A DNA stretch of 64,000 nt from NCBI RefSeq assembly GCF_039555335.1, contig NC_092647.1:14680094-14744093 (forward strand), in the 5' to 3' direction. Below are positions 31,517 to 42,500 of the stretch, one piece after another. The notes under the pieces were generated by a model. It had not been told where the DNA came from and did not search any database. It was given only the letters and a program-made list of their open reading frames with translations. The stretch comes from Amphiura filiformis. Lineage: Eukaryota > Echinodermata > Ophiuroidea > Amphilepidida > Amphiuridae. The translations under genes and the position numbers were made by a program. Within the stretch, counting starts at the first letter, position 1. Each line of letters starts with the position of its first letter.

Positions 31517-32842
31517 TTGGAGTATGTTGCACAACAAATCCTTAACAAAGGAGACAATATTGTAACTGTTGGGCTTGATGATACGACAAAGGCGGCAGGA
31601 CATCATCGTTATGATGTAAAAGCAGACCATATCACTATTGCAGGACCTTCAGGCCAAAGAAAGTCGCTGACAACAGGGTATGTGGACAATGTAAGTCATA
31701 CTGGTGAGGATGGAGCTAAAGCCTACGAGTTTAAACTAAACTGTTTAGCTATACTTGCTAACTCAACTGTTGATGAACTGAAATCTGAAATAGACTTCTG
31801 GATGTCCGACCGTACTGGAGACTGTGAAGTGCTCATGAGGAATCTCGGTATAGACCCAAGTAAGATACTGAAATGTTGTGCCCATATAATCCTTGGAGTA
31901 GATCATGCGATTGATAAAGTAACCTACTTGAAGTCACAGCAGGGGAAAGAATCTTTACATCTCCGAGCTCTTCTATTCACACCCTGGGCTTGATTGCCAT
32001 TGCTAAGCTGTTATCTCCAAGTCATGCACAACATTCTGTGTCATTGTATAATGACTTCAAGTCCTGGATGGCAAATAACGGGCTCAAAGCTGATGGCTTT
32101 AGAGGATTCATGGCTAACAGATTTGGGAGAATAGCAGAACTAGCCCATGAGTATTTGACCTGGCGTGGGTCAATTCAAGCCTTCTTCAATGCAGTTGTAG
32201 ACATCAATAGTAACAAGCTTGTACTTGCTGTGTCTACATTTATCCAATATGACTGGTTCACATGCTGTTCAGATATCTACTCAAAGATGGGTGAGCTGAT
32301 GATATTTCCGATGATGGAGATACTAGGAATTGACAAGAGGGGTGACGAAAGAAATGCAGATAGAACATGGGCAGGAGTGAAAGGTTTCTTTGACAGCAAC
32401 TGGTGGACTTGAATGAGTTGATGGTTGAAAGAAATGAACATCCAAGATCAGGGAAAGATAGGCTTGAAGGTGCTGTAAATGAAGAAGTCATTGATGCAGT
32501 GAAAAAAGTTAGCGCTGCGCAAGAAGGAGGATCTAAAGAAGAAGAGAGCAAGCAAAACTTTGGCTGTTCTGGAAAAATGCAAAACGCATTGTTGGTCCCA
32601 TGACTCCCAACAACTTGGAAGCATTATCTGAGCTGAATGAGAATCAGCTATTAGCTGAAATTTCTTATCTGCGACTGACAATTGCCCCAGACATTCGACA
32701 AATGAGACGTGTGAAAGCAGATGGCAAGTTCAAAATGGAGAAGTTTAGTATGGATGAGCTGCGAGCTTCAATAAGAAATGCCCTGAGACCAGAGGATAAT
32801 GTTTCCACTGACATTGACACTCTCTTGATGAATGCATTGTAA
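31517..32842 (+). pseudogene. Transposase-like ORF of the 2.9-kb transposon, frame-disrupted
   Basis: About 440 codons run through the element, broken by several 1-base indels (near 31960, 32393, 32505 and 32586), mostly at short homopolymers. Landmarks are TVGLDDTTKAAGHHRYDV, IDFWMSDRTGDCEVLM, LKCCAHIILGVDHAID, IAIAKLLSPSHAQHSVSLYN, FIQYDWFTC and GPMTPNNLEALSELNENQLL. Asp residues in GLDD and MSDR and the following CxxH resemble an RNase H-fold transposase of hAT type; this is inference. No ATG opens the frame (TAA at 31511), so an upstream exon is likely. I recall similar uncharacterised proteins in marine invertebrates but cannot name a family. Confidence 0.7.
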
Positions 32843-33074
32843 CTGCTGTGATTTTCATTACACTGTACACTACATACTGTATATTGCCTTGTAGGTAAAA
32901 CACTTACCAAAAGAGCTTCTTAAATGCTAACTCCATTGTGTGGCTCATGTAGGTCATCATTGTTCTTTTGGTAAATGTTTGCAAAAACCCTTGCTCATAT
33001 TATTATATTCTGTTTATGTACATGCATATCAATGCTTTGTAAGTACGATTTTGAAGATTTTGTTTTTAACTTTG

Positions 33075-33724
33075 TGCATATTACTGGCAATTCAAATGCT
33101 TGAAACACTCTGGTTAGTTTATATTTGAATTCAGTGACCTCAAAAACCTATAAAAATACTTATTACAAGCTATGGTTGTTCATATTTTGCTATTTTGGGG
33201 GCGAAATGTCGAAAAAATGGCGTTTTGGCGGCCATTTTGAATTTTTTTGCAGATTACTGGCAATTTGAATGCTTGAAACACTCTGGTTAGTTTATATTTG
33301 AATTCAGTGACCTCAAAAACTTATAAAAAGACTTATTACAAGCTATGGTTGGTCATATTTTGCTATTTTGGGGCGAAATGTCGAAAAAATGGCGTTTTGG
33401 CGGCCATTTTGAATTTTTTTGCAGATTACTGGCAATTTGAATGCTTGAAACACTCTGGTTAGTTTATATTTGAATTCGGTGACCTCAAAAACTTATAAAA
33501 AGACTTATTACAAGCTATGGTTGTTCATATTTTGGCATTTTGGGGGCGAAATGTCGAAAAAAATGGGGGTTTGGCGGCCATTTTGAAAAAGTCCACTGAA
33601 CCAACATATATATACATTTTACGCAAAAAAGCTTTCCGGATTCGGTTTCAGCAGCCAAAATGGCCATAGAATCCACTCGTCTTATAAAAGATTTCCAAAA
33701 AATGTTCTCATTTGCCCACCCCTA
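33075..33724 (-). repeat. Right terminal inverted arm, with about 172-bp tandem units
   Basis: TATTACAAGCTATGGTTG recurs at 33161, 33334 and 33506, giving periods of 173 and 172. The units are more alike than the left arm's second unit, which implies local amplification or homogenisation. Confidence 0.9.
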
Positions 33725-33731
33725 CTCTTAG

Positions 33732-35390
33732 AGTGCACATAATGTTCTGGTCACTTTTGGGTGGGATTCAAGTTGGGAAAGCCACCAAACTTGATCTTGT
33801 CCAAAAGTTATTTTTTAAAGTACATTAATAAAAGAAACTGCAGTTTGAAGCTTGGTGTACTTACTCTATAATTTATTTCCAGAATAAATCACAAACATTG
33901 ATATGTTATCTTATGTTAAGAAAAATAAATACTCATTTTATAAAAACTTGATGGATACTTAAAATTGCATGACATATAATTCATGTCATCTCCTCATTAT
34001 ATAAGGCATACGCCACTTTTACAATTAAAATATATTTCACCTAAAATATTTGTTTGTGAATATAAAGATCCCTTAAAGTATCTAAATATTTCTATGTTGT
34101 GAATATCAGCAGAGCGGATCCACAATCAAAGAAAAGTAATGTTGGCACACTCTGGCATAATAACTGTAAATCACTGCCCCTCTCCCCCAATTCAATGTTG
34201 ATGAGAGCAATTTTGACATTTGTCTCTCCAGTCCCCTCAACATTGGTTGAGGGGGAATGGGGGAGGGAAAGGGGAAGGTTTGTACTTCTCATCAAACATA
34301 GTTTTGTATGTCTTCATTGATCAGAAGTGTATGATTTATAGTGTATTAATATCGGATCTGTGCTTGTCATTGGTAACTTACCATGCTTACGCATTGCCAA
34401 TGGTCGATTAAGAATATTAAAATTACTAAATTTACAGAAACTCTCGCTCTCACATCCCTAGAGTTTATACATCTATTTTTTAAATGTAATTTTAACATAT
34501 TGAGGCCAAAATTCAAGCATATTCTTATGAAGAATCACGTAAATACATATAAATTGCCATATATGTGTACCCTGGGCCGTTAAACACACATAAGCACACA
34601 CACAATCTTTCAGGAACACACATCCCAAGCACCCCAACACTCCCCACATACACCCCACTCACAAAACGATGCACACTGAAACCATCCCACACCCCCATAC
34701 ACCCCACTCCAACCCACCCCCACACACCAAAGCAAGTGGTATGGCTTATACCGTTTCACTATTGCCGCACATACCGGCTCCTTCAAGTAAGTAAAATTAT
34801 AACTTTGACGTGCGAGTGCTAATGTACCCTCTTTCTATACCTATGCAGCCAGGTCTTTAGAGAATAGAATATTGAGAGAATGACAGTCAGACTGATGTTG
34901 TATGACTCAATGTGCAAATTCAGGGATGAAAGTCAACTTTTGACAAAAAGCATAACCAGCATAAAAATTACCATAATGGCCCTAAAACGGGCTGAAAATA
35001 AAAGAAATTGAGTAAATCTAGACAACAAACAAGCCTGAATTCAGGCAAAAGCATGAAAACTTACATCCCTGAATTTTAACTCCAAATTTGGCAATGAAGC
35101 CTCAAAGTAACCATGATGATGGGACAGGGAGCTTGAGTGACAGCATGGCTTCAGCCATGGGACATTTCTGATTTCAGTGAATTTTGGTGTTAAAAATCTC
35201 TATTCAAAGCATACTGGATTGGTTAGATGGCGGCCAAGAGCCTATACTTTATAATAGAGTTGGTGTATTAGCTAGCCACCTGTCCGTCGTTTTAGATGGG
35301 GAATTTGCTCCTGGGATGGACAAAATGAATGCCTTTGACAGATGCAACATTATAATTATAGGTGTTGAGAAAGACTATTGACCTTTTTAG
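33732..35390. other. Intergenic, no gene seen
   Basis: Between the VPS4-like and AARSD1 genes. Contains a C/A-rich low-complexity tract (34565-34735, many ACACACCCC motifs) and otherwise nothing supportable. Confidence 0.6.
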
Positions 35391-36085
35391 TAGACCAGAT
35401 TTGCAAAACAATGCCATAGCAACACATATTTGAACTCTTTGAACCCCCAATGGACTGTAGAAGTCTGGTAAATGTTTTAAAGGTCAAATTAGGACAGGCA
35501 ATTTTATTCAAATGATGGGCAAACCTCAATTTCTAGATAAGACCCTGCCTATTTTGTGTCTTGTCTCAAATCGTAAGAGTTAACCTACTCCTGCGGGGCG
35601 AAATACACATGTGATTTGTCAGTAAGCCACCGATGCAACCACATATAAACGCACTGATTCAAATCTTGAGATGAGACACACATTTGTGGAAGATATCCTA
35701 TATGAGGAGGTACAGATGTTATTGGTAATACATTTTTTCCCCTTCATCATTATTTACAATTTTTTGTATACATCCGATTTTGCCAGAAAAAAAATGGTTG
35801 AGCAATTACTAATTCTAACAAATATCCCTTTGGCTACACCACTCTGTACGCTTTTCTGATTTTCATGCTTGAATTGTACACATCAAGTGTGACTGAAGCT
35901 AAAGAAAGAGTAAGGATGGGCAAGATCAGAGTCTAAGCTAGGATTTTGATAAGTGCCCATCATTATCAAGGAAACTGCCTGTCCAAAATTTGACCCTAAA
36001 AACATCAAACAGATCCCTACCCTTTCTGGGGGTTCAGTCAGTTCAAATAGCTGCCTTGATTTATTTGTCTGGTCTTGTTTTGAGT
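35390..36085. mobile_element. Inverted-repeat element, degraded
   Basis: AATTAGGACAGGCAATTT and TGATGGGCA at the left, and TGCCCATCATTATCAAGG with CTGCCTGTCCAAAATTTGAC at the right, are inverted relatives. No ORF. Confidence 0.55.
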
Positions 36086-36408
36086 TCACAGAACTTATTC
36101 AAGCATTATTTTTAAAATTTAGCATAATATCCCAGGCATTAATTTTGCCTGTGTCGCAGGAGCAAAAAAACTGGCCAAAATGATGGGTGGCTAGCTAACA
36201 CCCTGGCAAGAGCCTATTGTGCTCTGAGAAGGTCATAATGTTAAAAATGCTTATCAAATGAGTTAAATAATAAATAATAATAATTACTCTTGCATTGATG
36301 AAGTTGACCATGTTATAAGCATTCTTCATTTTGTCTTCGAATTAAAATTAATAAATAAAATGTAACACCATTGTTACCATTTTATGGAATGTCATTGTTC
36401 TAAGATTG

Positions 36409-36547
36409 TTATTGTTCTGAGGTTTGCATTCTGTTGACATATTCTCGGAGTATTTCTTCCGCTTTGGGTCGTTTTGCCATCTTGCATGCTTTCCCTTGGT
36501 ATCGTCCATTCTTGCATGCGCCTTTCCCTTCCAACTCCGCTGCAATT
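36409..36547 (-). CDS. AARSD1: AARSD1 terminal exon 12
   Basis: It completes Arg, encodes IAAELEGKGACKNGRYQGKA then CKMAKRPKAEEILREYVNRM and QTSEQ, and ends at TAA 36409-36411. Acceptor gatacag. Confidence 0.97.
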
Positions 36548-39500
36548 CTGTATCATAGGAGAAAAAGTCAGATTAGAAAATGATCATTTTTTAAGGCATC
36601 AGTTATGTGCTACCAGTGCTAAATCAAAAAATCTAAAAAAATTGTCTAAAATCAGATTGATGTATTTTTGTAAGCAAGATAGGCCCATCATGTTGAAGTA
36701 TACGGGATGTGCCAGCCAAATGGGGATCTTTTTCACAAATCCCTAATTACAGAAAATCCACAGACATGTTTGAAAAACCATCCAAAAAAACTGCAAAAAT
36801 GGGGTTGATTTTTACCAAAGGTCCATACAAATGCTGAAATGGGTCCATGTTTTGCCCAAAAAGAGCACAATTTAGCAATTTTTTGAGGAAAAACTACCAT
36901 TCTCGATAGGGTTTTGAATCTGCCTGTCAAAAATAATTCAAGTATCCCCTCCTGAATATTTGTATTCTTTCAGAAGGATCACTGATATGATGGTGCCTTG
37001 CCAGACTTTTTTTACTCCCTTAAGGGAAGGGGTATGAACGTTTGGACAGTATTTATTGTGGAACATTAGAGCATATCAGACATATCAAATTGCATTCTGA
37101 ATACGAAGAATGTCCTTCTGATATCAAATAATTTTAATTTTTGAAATTAGCAATGTAATACACATTTTATGGCAAATCATTAAAATTGATATTTTTGATA
37201 TTTAACAGTACTTGAAGTAAACTCTATAAATCTGATGATTTATACTTAAAGTGTATGTAGGTGGGATGAAAAGCCGACGATCAATTGAAAATTTTGACCT
37301 TTTCGTATTGAAGATATGGATTTTTTCCCAAAACACCAACAAAAAAAGGTCTTTTGGGGAAAAAATCCATATCTCCAATATAAAAGGTCAACATTTTCAA
37401 TTGATCGTCGGCTTTTCCTCCCAGCTACATACACTTTAAGAATATATCATTAGATTTATAAAATTTATTTCGAGGACTGTTATATATCAAAAATTTGAAA
37501 AATATCAAATTTTAATAATTTGTCATAAAATTTGTATTATATTGTAATTTCAAAAAATGAAAATTATTTGATATCAGAAAGACATGCTTCGTATTCAGAA
37601 TGCAATTCGATAGGTCTGAGGTGCTCTTATGTCCCACAAAAAATACTGTCGAAACGCCATAAACGCTTATTCTAGATCCCTTAAACATGTGCATTTACTT
37701 TGTATAATTATGTATCCTATACTATATAGTAGTGTAACGTTTGATGCTACTCCATTGCAGTAGTGACATAGCTGCGTATTTCTCTGGTCGCAGTATCAAA
37801 TGCAGCTAGAGTTAATTGGGCAGATAGTACATGCACGCTATATGGCGATTTATCGGGACGCTTGTGGCACAAATGTAAAAAAAGAAGCATTGACGTCACG
37901 ACCGAACTTGAGGGCCAACCAAAATATAAGCATTCAGTATATTTTACTGAAGGTTGAAATATTATTCTAAATTGAACTCTTTTGTCATCCCTTTAATTAT
38001 TTGGTAATAAAAGAGGGCAAGACACAGGCTTTCCAAAAATCACACATTTACTGACATATTGAACCCAAACGTTCAAAAACTCACTCAAAATACATGTTTC
38101 TGGCCCTTCTTTACAAACATTACTTTATTATTGCATTTGATTACAATTGAAATCTTACTTACCTGTATGGTAGGTTTCATCTAGGAACACAGAATAAAAT
38201 TATTTATCATAATAAATAATAACTTTTATTAATACTTTATATTGGAATTGAGATTAGCCTTACTCACCTAGGTGCAGCCTCTTCCACTATTTCCTTGGGA
38301 CCACCTATGAGAAAGAGACCAGCTCCTTTCTCATCTCCCGTTGTTAACAACATCAATGCATTCTGCAATTTGGGGGAAAAAAGAAGAATGGATTCAAATA
38401 ACTATGCCTTAACATATTATTATGGAGCATACATGTTGGCAACTATTCCATCTGCAGTATTTCCTCTATACGCCGGGGGATTGCATTTTCCAAAAGGAGT
38501 CGATTTTGGATGTTTGTTCACTGAAATTCACTTTTAATAAATGCCCCCATCTGGAAAAATGCAATGCCCCGGGGTGATTATACAAACAAATTAACAATAT
38601 GGTATTCTCTATTACTTTTTATATACTGCATCTAAAGATTCCCGTCATCTGATTGGTTAAAAGAGCGGGCATAGTTTTGACTATGCCCGCAAAAGTAACT
38701 ATTCCCGGGGCATAGTTTTGCGTGTGCGTTGTTCCCAGCGTAAAATGATATTACGACGCGTGTTAATGTTTTCGCGCTATAATTACGCAGATATCGCAGA
38801 TTGTAATGATCTGTGCCGTTCGCCTTGAAACTATTAATTTCTCTTCCCAAAATCGATGCTTTTAACCAAACAGATGGCAAGAATCTCAAGATTTGGTATA
38901 TAAAACAAATATTGACTGCTTAATATTCGGGACACAGTTAAAATTATAGGCCCTCGATGATGTCAAAACCATGACTATGCCCTCAGCTTCGCTTCGGGCA
39001 TAGTCATGGTTTTGACATCACCTCGGGCCTATAATTTTAACTGTGCCCCTCATAGCAGTCAATATTTGTATACTGTTTAACAGAAAGCATATGAGAACAT
39101 ACTATACTTTGGACCTCGGAATATCCTTCGGGGCTGCGCCCCTCAGGATATTCCTCAGTTCCAAAGGCAAAATGTTTAGATTTTCTCACAACGCCCTCCA
39201 TATAACCAATGCGCAGTTATTAACCTCTAATTGGTCAACTTCAACCTTCTACACTCGATATTGGCCGTTATGAATATGGTGGAAAATAAATAGCTTTACT
39301 TTTAATACATATATATCGAACTTTAAAAAAAGTACTTTAGGAGAAAAATCTATACTCTCGTATTCTTTACTGATTCCCATACAAAATATGAGAAAACCAT
39401 ACCAGTTGGCAACCCTTGGATAATCATTATTATTACATACCTCTGTTCCAATCTCATTGGCTACCATGTTAATGAATTCTGAATCTGCTTCTTTTTATGT

Positions 39501-42500
39501 AAACACAATACTGGTCTCTATTAGGCTGAGTCTTGTACCTATATGCTTCCAAGACAGCCAGCTCACGCAGTAGTAAGGTCTTTTCCTGTATGACAAAGAA
39601 CATGATTATTGATCCAGATACTAAAGCGGCAAAAGAAACATGTATCGCGTACTTAATAGACCTTGGAAATATCCTGCTATATCAACAAATGCCAGGGTTT
39701 GAACCCAGGACCATGTGCTTGGTTTTCATTATCTTACCTTGTTGGTTTGTTTCAGTGTTTTCTGTATTCTTTCAACAGCTTGGGGATGTTCATCAGGACC
39801 ACACCTGAAAGGGCAAAAGGGACAGATGAGCAGATGCAGTAGGTGCAGTCAGGACAGTTACCATAGGGTACTAAATAAAAGACACTAAATTTAATGCCCA
39901 TGTGACCCATGGGCGCCACCATACCAAGACCACCAAGTGACCAAGTAGATGTGCTACAATGCTAAGAGATAGGAATTTTTCAGACAAATATCATCAAAAT
40001 CATCCAATAATCATGAAAATTTAATAAGCAACTTAATTATACATGGGGATTCTGTTTATTTAGTATGTTTTCAAGAACTAAATTTTGTTTTGGTCGACGG
40101 AAAAAAAAGTTATCAACGGAAACTCTTACAATAATACTACAAAGTTGCAAAAAAATGACAAATTTGGACATGCATCCCGTGTTTCCAATTGAAATACACA
40201 GGAAGACCACCCGCTGTGCCAAAGGTCCCTTTTCCAGACATCCTGTCTAGACGCTGTAATGTCAGCGCCCATCTGGTCACGTGGGCATTAAATTAAGTGC
40301 CTTTATTTAAATGCGACTGCAGGAGGGTGCACGTGAGATTTCATACGGGCAATGAACATTTAGCTTTATTTTAAGCCCTTGGTATAACTATAAGAAACTT
40401 TAAAACCCTATTGAGCACTTACTTAAGGTAACTTGTCAACTGCTTTTCATTGTTGTAACTCTTGGCCAAGTAGTTGAGTAATCTGTCACCAGCAAGAAAG
40501 TACAGGTTCGTCTTACCCTTCTTCCCCTTTTCTGCACCTAGCAGCTTGATTGCCTGCAAAATTGATTACACATTAGGCCATCTTAATTTGATAGTTCTTC
40601 TCAAAACCCCCGCATGCATTAGTAGAATCGCCCCGCTTTTTGCGCATTATTCATTTTTTCCGCTATTTATTTGTCTAAATCCACCACACAAAAATCTCAA
40701 AATAACCTAAATCGTAAATCTCAATAAAATTCTTCACCTTGACCACAGTGTGACCTCCTTGAGAGATGAAAAGGTTGTCTATTCTTGTCAAAAAGCTCAT
40801 CCCACAGATAAAAAAAAAATTAAGTAAAAAAAAACAACACATTCCGCATTAGGTTTTTAACTTAAGGGCTTTGAGACGAACTATTAAATTAAGACCGCCT
40901 TATACAAGTACACTGCTATGAGATGTGCCGTTTCTAACTATAGGCCCAAGGCCCAAGGTGACATCAATGGTGCTATTTTCCCGACAGTGTCCACCTAAAT
41001 TGAAATTGGGCAAGGAATTAACTGCTCATTGTCTTTGCACATTACCCCATTGTACTTTCAATTATTCAATAATAAATCCCCGTGTTTTGTTGACTCAGAT
41101 AGTTATGTATTTCGGGGATTTAAAAAATTTGGTGGGTATGTTTCACCTGAATTTTGAGGTGGGTCTTTGGGAGCTGATGGCGTATCGGTAAAAGGGGGTC
41201 TTTTGGAGCTGCGAACAAGTAAAATGGGGACTTTTAGAGCTGCGAACAGTCAAAATCAAAGGTCTTTATTGGCTTTCTGGTTGAAAATCACCTGGAAAAA
41301 ACCAGAAATATGAGGAATGATCAGTTTTGGAGTCTTTTAGCGCTGAAATGATCAAAATCAACAGTCTTTCTGAGTTCTATTTTGGTCAAGGTCTTTCGGA
41401 GCTGCGAAATCCAAAAAGAGGGGTCTCTCCGAGGGAACATACCTGTATGGTCATTTGTGTTAAGTGCCCCCCCCCCCACCCAGGTGTATTTTCTGTCAAC
41501 AACAACACACCAGTCACATCTATTATTTTTCTCACCTGTAAATGACTAAGGTTTGAGACATGAGTTCCGCAGCACATATTGGCTTCTATACCTTCTATAT
41601 CAACGATTCTAACCAGACCTACATGGTCATCTGGTAAACCTCTGGTTCTCACCTGCACGTGAAGATGGCAAATCGAACAAATAAAGTTTAAGATGCAAAA
41701 ATTAGAATAAAAGATCCGAGACATAAATCCTACAGCAAATACTACTCGAAGACTAAAATGATTCTTGTAAGATAGTTGGTGAGCATCAATTTTGTTTCAC
41801 ACATAATTTGACAAAATTACACCCCTGCACAGGCCCTTACGCAGGATTTCATTTTGGTGGGGGGGGTGCTGATTTTGAAAAAGTGGACTTTTTTCGGGGC
41901 AAGGGGGCAATTTTGTGAAAAGTGGATTTTCTTCCCAAAATGTGGACCTTTTTTGTCCAAAAAAGTGTAAAAAACGTGCGTACAGGTCTACCCCTGCACA
42001 TAATCTTCTGGTAATCCGTCGTTCTAACCTGCAGGAGAAGATGGGAAATTCAATAGCACATATTTTTGAATCCATACATTGTACTGTCACAAACCCCTCA
42101 CGGAAATATCCTGCGCCTCTCAAGCCACTACCGGTCCTGCCGGGACTCGAACCCACGACCCTGGGTTTAAGAGGCGAGCGCGCTAGCGTATAGACCAAAA
42201 GAGGACTTCCCCGTCAGGTCTATAACACTAACGCACTTATACCTCCGTGACATGCTCCCCCCTCCTCGTAAGGCGCGTCCTCGCCGCCTTACTTCCTCTC
42301 TGTTTAAACTGGTCGTCCTTGATACAAGGCATACTCGGCCAGACTGGTCGTCCTTGATACAAGGCATACTCGGCCAGCCATTTTGTGAACGCCTAACCCT
42401 TTCCGATGGGTGGATCCCCCCCACCATTTTTGTCACAAACCCCTCACGGAATATCCTGCGCCTCCTCAAGCCACTTCCGGTCCTGCCGGGACTCGAACCC

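Larger units (their letters stand above)
30799..33724 (+). mobile_element. 2.9-kb TIR transposon with long, internally tandem arms
   Basis: Ends TAGGGGTGGGCAAATGA face each other and are flanked by the 7-bp duplication CTCTTAG (30792-30798, 33725-33731). The left arm (30799-31140, plus a diverged second unit) and the right arm (33075-33724) are inverted copies. The right arm holds about three tandem 172-bp units. A transposase-like ORF fills the middle. The end sequence resembles hAT-type TIRs, although hAT usually gives 8-bp duplications. Confidence 0.88.

Noticed and set aside
40735-40805. Possible extra AARSD1 exon (NLFISQGGHTVVK)
   Set aside because: Exons 7 and 8 already join without a gap relative to the family, and this segment matches nothing in AARSD1.
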